A stretch of 64,000 nucleotides of DNA from NCBI RefSeq assembly GCF_042684485.1, contig NZ_JBHULM010000011.1, forward strand, positions 620,001 to 684,000, written 5' to 3'. Shown piece after piece: positions 43,718 through 52,225 of the stretch. The notes under the pieces are model-generated. The model ran no database searches. It was not told the origin of the DNA and saw only the letters and a program-made list of their open reading frames with translations. Source of the stretch: Oceanihabitans gracilariae (GTDB lineage Bacteria > Bacteroidota > Bacteroidia > Flavobacteriales > Flavobacteriaceae). The translations under genes were made by a program, and so were the position numbers. Position 1 is the stretch's first letter, and the number at the start of each line of letters is the position of its first letter.

Positions 43718-44011
43718 TAGGTTTTTTTCTTACAAATTTGCAGGAAATTACTCATTTTTATCGATGAATGAATAAAAATATACGTCGTTCAACGATTTTA
43801 TGCCTATTTATAAGGATAATTGAAAAAAAAATCAGAATTTTATAAAACCAACAGTTAAAACTATTTAATAGTTGTTACTGCTATTTTCCATTTTTATATA
43901 AAATAGCACAAACTTATAACAACCAAATTAAGTAAAATAAATATTTGTCCCAATCGAATATTTGAATCATGTTAAATTGACATCGATTAATAGCACACTT
44001 ATTAGATTGGC
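43718..44011. other. Non-coding stretch after serS ending in a terminator
   Basis: This 294-base AT-rich region has no credible open frame. It contains small inverted repeats (for example CGTTcAACG at 43783-43795 and AATAGTTGTTACTGCTATT near 43867) and leads into the terminator at 44012. It could be a long serS 3' UTR or a separate non-coding RNA. No known RNA family recognised. Confidence 0.4.
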
Positions 44012-44044
44012 AAATGCCTGAAATTATATTTCAGGCATTTTTTT
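44012..44044 (+). terminator. Strong terminator 295 bases downstream of serS
   Basis: The perfect 12-bp stem AAATGCCTGAAA/TTTCAGGCATTT with a 5-base loop ends in seven T. Its distance from serS is unusual for this window, where terminators normally follow within 40 bases of a stop. Confidence 0.85.
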
Positions 44045-44071
44045 AGCATAAATTTTACAACATCTACTACT

Positions 44072-44079
44072 TACATTTG
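44072..44079 (+). promoter_or_regulatory. -7 promoter element TACATTTG of the TPR gene
   Basis: An exact TAnnTTTG match, placing the transcript start about 27 bases before the ATG at 44112, just after the upstream terminator. Confidence 0.6.
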
Positions 44080-44111
44080 TTATATTTACCCAAAGCTATT
44101 GCTACACGTTT

Positions 44112-45881
44112 ATGAAGTTTATTTATCTATTTTTTTTTCTATTTAGTTTTCATGCCATTGCGCAAGAAGATATTTTGGCAAAAGAATACTTTAAAAACGG
44201 AGAGTTTGAAAAAGCACAAGTACTGTACAAAAAACTACACCAAAAAAACCCAAGAAACTACAGGGTTCTTAAGCAATTAGTAAAAACACACCAACAGCTT
44301 GAACAGTTAGACCAAGCACAAGAACTAATTGAAAAATCTATTTTAGTCTATCCTTCATTACTTGTAGAACTAGGTTATAATTATCAATTAAAAAATGATC
44401 TTGAAAACGCCAACCTAAACTACAAAAAAGCAATTTCTGTTATTGATCTAGAAGTTAATGCTGCATATAACATTGCACTCGCTTTTGAAGAACACTCTCT
44501 TCTGGAGCAAGCCATTCTATCTTATGAAAAAGGCATGCAGATAAAACCAGAATACAATTTCAACTTACAACTGGCTAGAATTTATGGTGAGCAAGGTGAT
44601 GTAGAAAAAATGTTTTATAGTTATGTAAATTTTGTGCAAACCAATGATAATTACTTAAACACTATAAAACGTGCTTTTAGTGATTTTATAAGTGAAGATA
44701 AAAACAACCCAAACAATATTATCTTAAAAAAGATACTACTCAAAAAAATTCAGGAAACGCCAGACTTGTTATTTAATGATTTATTAAGCTGGTTATTTAT
44801 TCAACAAAAAGAATATTACAAAGCATTTATTCAAGAAAAGGCCATTTTTAAAAGAGATCCTATAAGCCTATACAGAATAAAAAATGTGGCAGTAATAGCT
44901 GCTGATGAAAACCAAGACGCTATTGCTATTGAGATTTTTGAATACATTAAAGAAATTGCCCAAACACCAGGAATTACCTTAGAAGCAGAAAGTAGTATAC
45001 TACAAATTAAAACTAAAAATGCAACGCCTAAAGACTATGCCGATTTAGAAAAAAATTATCTAGATTTATTACAAACCTATGGCAAGCACAAAGGCACAAT
45101 AGATTTACAAGTAGCCTACGCACATTTTTTAGCTTTTAAACAAAACAACACACAACAAGCAACCTTATTTTTAAAAGAAAGCTTACAACAACAATTATCT
45201 ACACACCAAGTAGCCCAAGTAAAATTAGAACTAGCAGATATTTTAGTCTTTCAAGAAAAATTTAACGAAGCACTAATCTACTACACACAAATTCAACGAA
45301 GCCTTAAAAACAGTACCATATCACAAGAAGCACGTTTTAAAGTAGCACAAACCAGCTATTATAAAGGCGATTTTAAATGGGCAGAATCCCAATTAAAAAT
45401 ATTAAAGTCTTCTACTTCGCAACTTATTGCAAATGATGCTTTAGATTTAAAGTTGCTTATTTCAGATAACAAATATGAAGACTCTACGCAAACAGCTTTA
45501 AAACTATATGCTAAAGCAGATTTGTTTGCTTTTCAAAATAAAACAGACCAAGCAATAAGCCTACTCTATCAAATTTTAAAAGCCCATAAAACCGAAACTA
45601 TTATTGATCAAGCTTTATACAAACAAGCACAACTTTTTGAAAGCAAAAAACAATACCAAAAAGCGGCAGATAATTACAAACTAATCATCACAAATTACAA
45701 AGAAGAAATTCTTGCAGATGACGCGCTTTTCTATTTAGCAGAACTGTATAAAGAACATTTAATGTTACCTGAAAAAGCCAAAGAATTGTATGAACAAATA
45801 ATATTTAACCACCAAGATAGCATCTATTTTGTAGAAGCAAGAAAAAACTACAGAATGCTTCGTGGTGATGCCATTAACTAA
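44112..45881 (+). CDS. Exported tetratricopeptide-repeat protein
   Basis: This 589-residue protein has a signal peptide (MKFIYLFFFLFSFHAIAQ) and is then almost entirely alpha-helical TPR repeats. Clear units include FKNGEFEKAQVLYKKLHQKNP, YNIALAFEEHSLLEQAILSYEKG, FNEALIYYTQIQRSLKN and KQYQKAADNYKLIITNYKEEIL. It probably acts as a periplasmic scaffold; no enzymatic domain is present. The C-terminal third resembles YbgF/BamD-like TPR proteins that monitor envelope assembly, but this is not specific. The next gene, an acetyltransferase, begins 12 bases later, so an operon of at least two to three genes is likely. Confidence 0.85.
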   Translation: MKFIYLFFFLFSFHAIAQEDILAKEYFKNGEFEKAQVLYKKLHQKNPRNYRVLKQLVKTHQQLEQLDQAQELIEKSILVYPSLLVELGYNYQLKNDLENANLNYKKAISVIDLEVNAAYNIALAFEEHSLLEQAILSYEKGMQIKPEYNFNLQLARIYGEQGDVEKMFYSYVNFVQTNDNYLNTIKRAFSDFISEDKNNPNNIILKKILLKKIQETPDLLFNDLLSWLFIQQKEYYKAFIQEKAIFKRDPISLYRIKNVAVIAADENQDAIAIEIFEYIKEIAQTPGITLEAESSILQIKTKNATPKDYADLEKNYLDLLQTYGKHKGTIDLQVAYAHFLAFKQNNTQQATLFLKESLQQQLSTHQVAQVKLELADILVFQEKFNEALIYYTQIQRSLKNSTISQEARFKVAQTSYYKGDFKWAESQLKILKSSTSQLIANDALDLKLLISDNKYEDSTQTALKLYAKADLFAFQNKTDQAISLLYQILKAHKTETIIDQALYKQAQLFESKKQYQKAADNYKLIITNYKEEILADDALFYLAELYKEHLMLPEKAKELYEQIIFNHQDSIYFVEARKNYRMLRGDAIN

Positions 45882-45893
45882 CAAAAACAAAAC

Positions 45894-46403
45894 ATGATTG
45901 TAGCAGAAACCGAAAGACTAACTCTTTCTAAATTTACATTAGCAGATGCTCCCTTTTTATTGCAGTTAGTAAACACACCACATTGGCTAAAATATATTGG
46001 CGACAGAAATATTAAAACCATAGAAGCTGCCAAAGACTATATTACTAACACACACTTAAAAAGCTACAACACAAACAAGTTTGGTTTTTACAAGCTTAAT
46101 GTAAAAGAAAACAACACTCCTATTGGTGCTTGTGGACTTTTAAAACGAGACACACTAGAACATGCAGATATTGGTTTTGCTATGCTTCCTGAATACGAAG
46201 GAAAAGGATATGGATCAGAAGCCTCTTTAGCGGTATTAAAACTAGCAAAAGAAACCTTTCAGTTAAAAAAAGTGCTAGCCATTACCTTACCAACTAATGC
46301 AAATTCTATTAAGTTATTAGAAAAATTAGGCTTATCTTATCAAAAAAGGGTGAAACCTTTTGATGATGATGTAGAACTTCTGTTATTTGCAAAAACTTTA
46401 TAA
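45894..46403 (+). CDS. GNAT-family acetyltransferase (RimJ/RimL-like)
   Basis: This 169-residue cytoplasmic N-acetyltransferase has the RimJ/RimL layout: TERLTLSKFTLADAPFLLQLVN at the N-terminus, IGACGLLKRDTLEHADIGFAML in the core and the acetyl-CoA pyrophosphate loop PEYEGKGYGSEA at about residues 98-109. It ends with NANSIKLLEKLGLSYQKRV, also typical. The acceptor (ribosomal protein N-terminus or small molecule) cannot be predicted. It is probably co-transcribed with the TPR gene. Confidence 0.9.
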   Translation: MIVAETERLTLSKFTLADAPFLLQLVNTPHWLKYIGDRNIKTIEAAKDYITNTHLKSYNTNKFGFYKLNVKENNTPIGACGLLKRDTLEHADIGFAMLPEYEGKGYGSEASLAVLKLAKETFQLKKVLAITLPTNANSIKLLEKLGLSYQKRVKPFDDDVELLLFAKTL

Positions 46404-46436
46404 TATAGTTTTAGCACTTTTGAACTTATTAAAATT

Positions 46437-46760
46437 ATGGTAATATACAACGTAACAGTAAACATAGACGATAGCATTCACCAAGAATGGCTAATCTGGA
46501 TTAAAGAACATATTCCGCAAGTATTAGGAACAGGTAAATTTGAAAAAGCAACCCTTACTAAAGTTTTAGTAGAAGAAGAATTAGGAGGTCACACCTATTC
46601 TGTACAATACAGATCTTACTCTAGAGAAGCGCTAGAAGCCTACTATAAAGAAGATGCCGAAAGACTAAAAGCAGAAGGCTTAAAAAAGTTTGCAGACAAA
46701 ATGCTTTCTTTTAGAACAGAACTTCAAATTGTAGATGAATACACAGTAAACTTTAAATAA
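46437..46760 (+). CDS. DUF4286 family protein
   Basis: This 107-residue small soluble protein begins MVIYNVTVNIDDSIHQEWLIWIKEHIP and later has GGHTYSVQYRSYSREALEAYYKEDA and FADKMLSFRTELQIV. That is the dimeric alpha/beta-barrel-like pattern of DUF4286, a family frequent next to rsmA in Flavobacteriaceae. The fold resembles ABM monooxygenases but no catalytic role is known. It lies between the acetyltransferase and rsmA on the same strand. Confidence 0.85.
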   Translation: MVIYNVTVNIDDSIHQEWLIWIKEHIPQVLGTGKFEKATLTKVLVEEELGGHTYSVQYRSYSREALEAYYKEDAERLKAEGLKKFADKMLSFRTELQIVDEYTVNFK

Positions 46761-46825
46761 CCTAGCTTTGTCACTATAAGCGCAGTTAAAAAAGCTATAT
46801 TAACAATATTAAAAAACGTAATTAC

Positions 46826-47620
46826 GTGGCAAATAACCATCAAGTAAAAGCAAAAAAACATCTAGGTCAGCATTTTTTAAATGATGAAACCATTGCAAAA
46901 AAAATTGCAGACACACTAACCCTTAAAAACTACAAAACAGTTTTAGAGATTGGTCCAGGAATGGGTGTGCTTACCAAGTATTTACTAGATAAACCAATTA
47001 CCACACACGTAATAGAAATTGATACAGAATCTGTAGAATACTTAAAAAACAACTACCTTAATCTAGCTTCTAGAGTAATAGAAAAAGATTTTTTAAAATA
47101 CGATTTAAACCAAGTTTTTAAAGGAGAATCCTTTGCCATTATTGGTAATTTTCCGTACAACATTTCTACACAAATTGTTTTTAAAACGATTGAAATGCGC
47201 GACCAAATTCCAGAATTTTCGGGCATGTTTCAAAAAGAGGTTGCAAAACGTATTTGCTCTAAAGAAGGTTCAAAGGTTTATGGTATTCTTTCTGTACTAA
47301 CACAAGCTTTTTACAATGCCGAATATTTATTTACAGTTCCTCCAGATGTTTTTAATCCACCTCCAAAAGTAGAGTCTGGAGTGCTTCGCCTTACAAGAAA
47401 AGAAAATTACACTTTACCATGTAGTGATAAACTATTATTCAAGGTTGTTAAAACGGCTTTTCAACAACGCAGAAAAACACTTCGTAACAGTTTAAAAACA
47501 TTAGATCTATCAAATAATCTAAGAGAAGATGCTATCTTTGGCAAACGTCCAGAACAATTAAGTGTAGAAGCATTTATTGCACTTACCCAAAAAATTGAAG
47601 AAGATATAAAAAACACTTAA
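46826..47620 (+). CDS. rsmA: 16S rRNA (adenine(1518)-N6/adenine(1519)-N6)-dimethyltransferase
   Basis: This 264-residue methyltransferase (KsgA) dimethylates two adenines in the 3' hairpin of 16S rRNA during 30S assembly. SAM-binding VLEIGPGMGVLTKYL lies at about residue 40, the catalytic NxPY motif appears as IIGNFPYNIST near 107, and the family start KAKKHLGQHFLNDE is intact. PPKVESGVLRL and FQQRRKTLRNSL complete the pattern. The start is a GTG at 46826, the only one that keeps the conserved N-terminus without extension. mgtE follows 12 bases later, a common order in Flavobacteriaceae. Confidence 0.95.
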   Translation: MANNHQVKAKKHLGQHFLNDETIAKKIADTLTLKNYKTVLEIGPGMGVLTKYLLDKPITTHVIEIDTESVEYLKNNYLNLASRVIEKDFLKYDLNQVFKGESFAIIGNFPYNISTQIVFKTIEMRDQIPEFSGMFQKEVAKRICSKEGSKVYGILSVLTQAFYNAEYLFTVPPDVFNPPPKVESGVLRLTRKENYTLPCSDKLLFKVVKTAFQQRRKTLRNSLKTLDLSNNLREDAIFGKRPEQLSVEAFIALTQKIEEDIKNT

Positions 47621-47632
47621 ACCGTTTTTAGC

Positions 47633-49006
47633 TTGGCAGAAGAAAAAGAAAACATACAATTTGAGCTAACCAAGGAACTCACCGAGCAAGTAGAACAACT
47701 TATCGAAAACCAAAAAGATAAGGAACTTCGTAAGCTGTTAAATGATTTTCATTACGCAGATATAGCAGAAATTCTAGACGAAGTAAATCTAGAACAAGCT
47801 ACCTATGTTATTAAGCTATTAGATTCAGACACTACTTCAGACATCCTGATGGAGCTGGATGAAGATATTCGTGAAAAAGTTCTAGAAAACCTTTCTACAA
47901 AAGAAATTGCAGAAGAAATTGAAGAACTAGATACTGATGATGCTGCAGATATTATTGCCGAACTTCCTGAAGAACGTCAACAAGAAGTAATTAATAAAAT
48001 TACAGACCAAGACCACAAAGCAGAAATTACAGAGCTTTTAGCTTATGATGAAGATACTGCTGGAGGACTTATGGCAAAAGAGCTTGTAAAAGTATATGAA
48101 ACCTGGACAGTTGCTGGTTGTATGCGTAGAATTCGCGGACAAGCAAAAGATGTAAAAAGAGTACACTCCATTTACGTAGTAGATAAAAGAGACAAACTTA
48201 TTGGCAGACTCTCTTTAAAAGATTTAATTACCGCAAAAAGCGAGCAAAAAATAGCAGAAATTGCCAACCCAAATGTAGATTTTGTCTTTGTAGATGAACA
48301 CGCAGAAGACGTTGCTAAAGTAATGCAAAAGTATGATCTAGAAGCAATACCTGTAGTAAACCAACACCATATACTTTTAGGTCGAGTTACCATTGATGAT
48401 ATTGTAGATGTCATGAAAGAAGTAGCCGAAAAAGACTACCAACTAGCAGCAGGTATCTCTCGTGATGTTGAAGCAGATGATAGTATTTTAAAACTAACCA
48501 TAGCAAGATTACCTTGGCTACTTATAGGTATGTTTGGTGGTTTAGGCGCAGCAAGTATTATTGAGCATTTTAACCAAAGCATGGGAGACTTTATTGTACT
48601 CTTAAGTTTTGTTCCTCTTATACAAGCAACTGCAGGAAACGTTGGTGTACAATCTTCGGCAATTGTAGTTCAAGGTTTAGCAAATGACAGCATAGATGGC
48701 AACATTTTAAAACGCCTCTTTAAAGAATTTATTTTAGGCTTAGTCAACGGTTTAGCCATAGCCTGTATAGGTTTATTAATCACGCATTTTATTTTTGGCA
48801 CACCTTATGTTGTTTCTATAACCATAGCAATTGCACTAATTGCAGTTATAGTAATGGCAGCACTAATTGGCACCTTTATTCCCATATTTTTAGATAAAAG
48901 AGGTATAGATCCAGCAGTAGCAACAGGACCATTTATAACAACAAGCAATGACGTTTTTGGTATTTTACTATACTTTGTAATTGCCAAAGCAATCTTAGGT
49001 TTTTAA
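47633..49006 (+). CDS. mgtE: Magnesium transporter MgtE
   Basis: This is a 457-residue Mg2+ channel. The N-terminal superhelical domain (residues ~20-130, LLNDFHYADIAEILDEV, STKEIAEEIEELDTDDAADIIAEL) and a pair of CBS modules (~140-265) sense cytoplasmic Mg2+. Five membrane helices follow (~290-457), with LSFVPLIQATAGNVGVQSSAIVVQGL and the pore-lining VATGPFITTSNDVFGILLYF. The start is a TTG at 47633, 12 bases after rsmA; no ATG lies nearby. An intergenic repeat begins 7 bases after the stop. Confidence 0.94.
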   Translation: MAEEKENIQFELTKELTEQVEQLIENQKDKELRKLLNDFHYADIAEILDEVNLEQATYVIKLLDSDTTSDILMELDEDIREKVLENLSTKEIAEEIEELDTDDAADIIAELPEERQQEVINKITDQDHKAEITELLAYDEDTAGGLMAKELVKVYETWTVAGCMRRIRGQAKDVKRVHSIYVVDKRDKLIGRLSLKDLITAKSEQKIAEIANPNVDFVFVDEHAEDVAKVMQKYDLEAIPVVNQHHILLGRVTIDDIVDVMKEVAEKDYQLAAGISRDVEADDSILKLTIARLPWLLIGMFGGLGAASIIEHFNQSMGDFIVLLSFVPLIQATAGNVGVQSSAIVVQGLANDSIDGNILKRLFKEFILGLVNGLAIACIGLLITHFIFGTPYVVSITIAIALIAVIVMAALIGTFIPIFLDKRGIDPAVATGPFITTSNDVFGILLYFVIAKAILGF

Positions 49007-49012
49007 TATTTT

Positions 49013-49092
49013 GGGCGTTACCACAAGGGTCGCGCTTTTCGCTACAATCTTTTGCAAAAAAGCAAAAGGATTTTCACTACAATCCCTAACGC
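49013..49092. repeat. Dispersed flavobacterial intergenic repeat, copy B (short form)
   Basis: It runs from GGGCGTTACC to CCCTAACGC. The outer pair GCGTT (49015-49019)/AACGC (49088-49092) and the inner stem AATCTTTTGC/GCAAAAGGATT (49046-49055/49062-49072) match the layout of copy A at 2889-3055 but with compensating base changes. Copy B lacks the ~75-base loop expansion of copy A. It lies between mgtE and the dehydrogenase gene. Confidence 0.7.
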
Positions 49093-49148
49093 AACACTAG
49101 TAGTAATATATTTATCCTGCTACACTTGTTTCAGCATGGCATTATAAT

Positions 49149-49156
49149 TATATTTG
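49149..49156 (+). promoter_or_regulatory. -7 promoter element TATATTTG of the dehydrogenase gene
   Basis: An exact TAnnTTTG match, 17 bases before the ATG at 49174. It also rules out the longer in-frame start at 49126. Confidence 0.6.
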
Positions 49157-49173
49157 AGTTTAAATACGTACTC

Positions 49174-50133
49174 ATGAAAATCCTTCACTTAGATACTAAC
49201 CATTCACTTTTAATAAACCAATTAAATGCTTTAGGATGCACAAACCATGAAGATTACACCTCTTCAAAACAAGACATTCAAAACAAAATAGCAGAATATG
49301 ATGGTTTTATTATACGCAGCAGATTTAGTATAGACAAAACTTTTCTAGATGCAGCAACCAACCTAAAATTTATAGGTCGTGTTGGCGCAGGATTAGAAAA
49401 CATTGACTGTGACTATGCCAAAAGCAAAGGCATACATTTAATATCTGCTCCAGAAGGAAACAGAAATGCAGTTGGTGAACACACCTTAGCTATGCTACTC
49501 TCTCTTTTTAACAAACTAAACAAAGCAGATCGTGAAGTTAGAGATGGTAAATGGTTACGCGAAGAAAATAGAGGAATAGAACTTGACGGAAAAACCGTTG
49601 GACTTATTGGTTATGGTAACATGGGAAAAGCTTTTGCAAAAAAACTTCGTGGCTTTGAGGTAGATGTATTATGCTATGATTTACAACCTAATGTTGGCGA
49701 TGCTAATGCAGAGCAAGTACCATTAGAAATACTTTTTAGCGAGGCAGACGTACTTAGCCTACACACACCAGAAACGGCAACTACTATTAACATGGTTAAT
49801 GAAGCGTTTATTAATCAATTTGCAAAACCTTTTTGGTTTATAAATACAGCAAGAGGAAAAAGTGTAGTCACCAAAGATTTAGTTTCCGCTTTAAAAAACG
49901 GTAAAATTCTTGGTGCTGGTTTAGATGTTCTAGAATACGAAAAATCCTCATTTGAAAACCTATTTAAAAAAGACAACGCTTCTAATAGCGTAGAAATGCC
50001 AGAAGCATTTCAGCATTTAATACAAGCAGAAAACGTGCTTCTATCTCCTCATGTTGCTGGTTGGACTATAGAAAGCAATACAAAACTAGCACAAACTATT
50101 GTAGACAAGATTAAACAAGAGTTTAAACTTTAG
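49174..50133 (+). CDS. D-2-hydroxyacid dehydrogenase, phosphoglycerate-dehydrogenase-like
   Basis: This 319-residue NAD-dependent enzyme has the SerA/D-isomer-specific dehydrogenase fold. The Rossmann motif VGLIGYGNMGKAFAKKL is at about 145. The catalytic Arg/Glu/His are in FWFINTARGKSVV (Arg), GLDVLEYEKSS (Glu region) and LLSPHVAGWT (His near 290). An N-terminal substrate segment reads FIGRVGAGLENIDCDYAKSKGI. It lacks the C-terminal ACT domain of classical SerA and could oxidise 3-phosphoglycerate or reduce another 2-keto acid. It is monocistronic, with its own promoter. Confidence 0.85.
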   Translation: MKILHLDTNHSLLINQLNALGCTNHEDYTSSKQDIQNKIAEYDGFIIRSRFSIDKTFLDAATNLKFIGRVGAGLENIDCDYAKSKGIHLISAPEGNRNAVGEHTLAMLLSLFNKLNKADREVRDGKWLREENRGIELDGKTVGLIGYGNMGKAFAKKLRGFEVDVLCYDLQPNVGDANAEQVPLEILFSEADVLSLHTPETATTINMVNEAFINQFAKPFWFINTARGKSVVTKDLVSALKNGKILGAGLDVLEYEKSSFENLFKKDNASNSVEMPEAFQHLIQAENVLLSPHVAGWTIESNTKLAQTIVDKIKQEFKL

Positions 50134-50191
50134 TACCTACGAATATGTTTTAAATTAAATTCGCTATTTTAATAGTATTAAAACCATAAAT

Positions 50192-50614
50192 ATGCACCCA
50201 ATTATTAGAAATATTTTAGCTGTAATCTTTGGTTGGTTTGCAGGAAGTGTTGTTAACATGTCACTCATTCAACTAGGTAATAAATTACTACCTATTCCTG
50301 GCATTGACCCAAATGACATGAGTGCTTTGGCAGAAGTAATACCAACATTAAATGCACAATATTTTATATTTCCTTTTCTAGCACACGCTTTAGGAACTTT
50401 AATAGGAGCTCTTGTTGCTGCTTTAATAGCCTTTAATCACAAAATAAAATTTGCCTTAGCTATTGGTGTTCTTTTCTTGTTAGGCGGAATAACAGTTAAC
50501 TATATGCTACCAGGACCTACTTGGTTTACCATAACAGATATTGTATTGGCTTATTTACCTATGGCTTGGCTTGGTGGTACATTTGCAATTCGTAGATCTA
50601 AGACTAAAAACTAA
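50192..50614 (+). CDS. Small integral membrane protein, unknown function
   Basis: This is a 140-residue protein with four predicted helices (about residues 5-25, 55-80, 88-105 and 112-132). The N-terminus reads IIRNILAVIFGWFAGSVVNMSLI, and Gly-rich helix pairs (LAHALGTLIGALVAALIAF) suggest tight packing. It ends with a short basic tail (RRSKTKN). It is related by eye to unnamed flavobacterial membrane proteins but to no characterised family. A DUF1801 gene starts 6 bases later, so the two are probably co-transcribed. Confidence 0.75.
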   Translation: MHPIIRNILAVIFGWFAGSVVNMSLIQLGNKLLPIPGIDPNDMSALAEVIPTLNAQYFIFPFLAHALGTLIGALVAALIAFNHKIKFALAIGVLFLLGGITVNYMLPGPTWFTITDIVLAYLPMAWLGGTFAIRRSKTKN

Positions 50615-50620
50615 TTTTAA

Positions 50621-51076
50621 ATGCAATACAAGGCTAACACTCCAGAAGAATATATACTTCAAGTACCAGAAGAAAGACAAGCGGTTTTAAAAAAACTACG
50701 CAAAACCATTAAAAATAATTTACCAAAAGGCTTTAAAGAAACCATTGCCTATGGCATGATTGGTTACGTAGTACCACATTCGATCTATCCAGATGGCTAT
50801 CATTGTAACCCAAAAACACCCTTGCCTTTTATGAGTTTTGCATCTCAAAAAAACTCTATTAACCTGTACCATAGTGGTATTTATGCTAAACCAGAAATAC
50901 ACGATTGGTTTGTTGCAGAATACCCAAAACACTGTACACGAAAACTAGATATGGGAAAAAGTTGTATTCGATTTAAAAAAATTGAAGAAATCCCTTTTGC
51001 TCTAATTGCTGAGCTATGTACTAAATTAACTGTAGATGCATGGATTGACATTTACGAAACCAATTTAAAAAAATAG
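50621..51076 (+). CDS. DUF1801 family protein
   Basis: This is a 151-residue soluble protein. The N-terminus YILQVPEERQAVLKKLRKTIKNNLPKG, the central KETIAYGMIGYVVP and the terminal KLDMGKSCIRFKKIEEIPFALIAEL match the DUF1801 pattern, a YdhG-like fold of unknown function sometimes linked to iron storage. It is one of several small 'DUF' proteins in this part of the chromosome (DUF2200 at 33.8 kb). It is followed by a hairpin and a VOC-family gene. Confidence 0.85.
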   Translation: MQYKANTPEEYILQVPEERQAVLKKLRKTIKNNLPKGFKETIAYGMIGYVVPHSIYPDGYHCNPKTPLPFMSFASQKNSINLYHSGIYAKPEIHDWFVAEYPKHCTRKLDMGKSCIRFKKIEEIPFALIAELCTKLTVDAWIDIYETNLKK

Positions 51077-51096
51077 ATTTCCGCCTTCGCGGAAAT
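51077..51096. repeat. Short perfect hairpin between DUF1801 and VOC genes
   Basis: ATTTCCGC/GCGGAAAT around a 4-base CTTC loop, directly after the stop codon. There is no T-run on the + strand, so it is not a standard terminator for the upstream gene. It may act in RNA processing or stability. Confidence 0.5.
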
Positions 51097-51112
51097 AAAA
51101 AAAATATTATTT

Positions 51113-51499
51113 ATGAAAAAACGAGTTACAGGTATTGGCGGATTATTCTTTAAAAGCAAAGACCCAAAAGCAGCAAAAGATTGGTATAAAAAACATTTAG
51201 GTTTTAATACAGACGATTATGGCTGTACCTTTAAATGGAAAGATACCGAAGGTAAAGACTGCACGACACAATGGAGCCCTTTTCCTGAAGACACCAAGTA
51301 CTACGAGCCTTCAAAAAAAGACTTTATGTTTAACTATCGTGTAGAAAATCTAGTAGAATTATTAGCTACACTTAAAGAAGAAGGTGTTACTATAGTAGGA
51401 GAAATGGAAGAATACGAATACGGAAAATTTGGTTGGATTTTAGACAATGATGGCAACAAAATAGAACTTTGGGAACCTATAGACCAACCTTTTTTGTAA
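51113..51499 (+). CDS. VOC-superfamily (glyoxalase-like) protein
   Basis: This is a 128-residue single-domain protein of the vicinal-oxygen-chelate fold. Visible beta-alpha-beta modules begin GIGGLFFKSKDPKAAKDWYKKHLGF and end FGWILDNDGNKIELWEP, the latter carrying the Glu that binds metal in active members. The intervening sequence YRVENLVELLATLKEEGVTI is typical. A complete set of metal ligands cannot be confirmed by eye, so it may be an enzyme (lyase, dioxygenase) or a binding protein. It is apparently the last gene of a three-gene set with its own terminator. Confidence 0.85.
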   Translation: MKKRVTGIGGLFFKSKDPKAAKDWYKKHLGFNTDDYGCTFKWKDTEGKDCTTQWSPFPEDTKYYEPSKKDFMFNYRVENLVELLATLKEEGVTIVGEMEEYEYGKFGWILDNDGNKIELWEPIDQPFL

Positions 51500-51599
51500 A
51501 CCTATTATTTTAAAACCCTCATTATACGCATTACAATCTTATACTTACTAGTTTTAAAAAAACAACTAACCAAATAATAACCAACCCATTAAAAAACAG

Positions 51600-51627
51600 A
51601 AGCTAGATGAAAATCTAGCTTTTTTTT
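51600..51627 (+). terminator. Terminator after the VOC gene
   Basis: AGCTAGAT/ATCTAGCT closing a GAAA tetraloop, followed by eight T. It lies 100 bases after the VOC stop. Confidence 0.85.
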
Positions 51628-51666
51628 ATTATTTTTATAAGAGAACAATAAAAATCATAAAGAAAA

Positions 51667-52125
51667 ATGGCTGACAATAAAAATTTAAGTGACGATCTAG
51701 AAGATATGATAGGTAGCGCTAAAGAAGGCGCAAAAAAAGGAGCTAAAAAAGCCACAGAAAAAGCAGAAGAATTTGCTCATGAAGCAAAAGAAGCTGCAAG
51801 TGATTTTGCCGAAGATGCTAAAAAAGTACTAAGTGATGGTAAAAATGTTGCCATAATAGCACACTTTACAATTATTGGACTAATCATAGCTTTAGTAATG
51901 AATACTACTGATAAAAAAACCGAATACGCTTCCTTTTATATCAGACAAATGGTTGGTTTAACCATAAGCGCCATCATTTTAGGCTTTATTCCTGTTATAG
52001 GCTGGATCATTTCATTACTATTTGTTGTAGGATGGGTTTTAAGTTTAATAGGAGCATTAAGTAATGAAAAGAAACCCTTACCTGTTATAGGAGCATTATT
52101 TCAAGATTGGTTTAAATCTCTTTAA
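51667..52125 (+). CDS. Membrane protein with amphipathic LEA/YtxH-like N-terminus and Tic20-like helices
   Basis: This is a 152-residue protein. Residues 1-60 are a highly charged Ala/Lys/Glu helix (SAKEGAKKGAKKATEKAEEF and onwards) of the YtxH/LEA stress-protein kind. Residues ~63-145 contain three or four membrane helices (NVAIIAHFTIIGLIIALVM, MVGLTISAIILGFIPVIGW, VVGWVLSLIGAL), resembling the DUF4870/Tic20-like family. A role in envelope or desiccation stress is plausible but unproven. It stands alone between two terminators. Confidence 0.72.
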   Translation: MADNKNLSDDLEDMIGSAKEGAKKGAKKATEKAEEFAHEAKEAASDFAEDAKKVLSDGKNVAIIAHFTIIGLIIALVMNTTDKKTEYASFYIRQMVGLTISAIILGFIPVIGWIISLLFVVGWVLSLIGALSNEKKPLPVIGALFQDWFKSL

Positions 52126-52129
52126 ATAA

Positions 52130-52159
52130 AAAATCCAAAACATATGTTTTGGATTTTTT
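52130..52159 (+). terminator. Terminator, perfect 26-bp palindrome
   Basis: AAATCCAAAACAT followed by its exact complement ATGTTTTGGATTT, then more T. It begins 5 bases after the stop codon at 52125. Confidence 0.85.
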
Positions 52160-52225
52160 ATTATTTTTAACATCGTAATATTACAATATTAAACTTATAT
52201 TTATTCTTATTATAAAAACACAGTT

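Noticed and set aside
51077..51096. Hairpin after the DUF1801 gene as a terminator
   Set aside because: The stem is perfect but lacks a T-run on the + strand; listed as a structural repeat instead.
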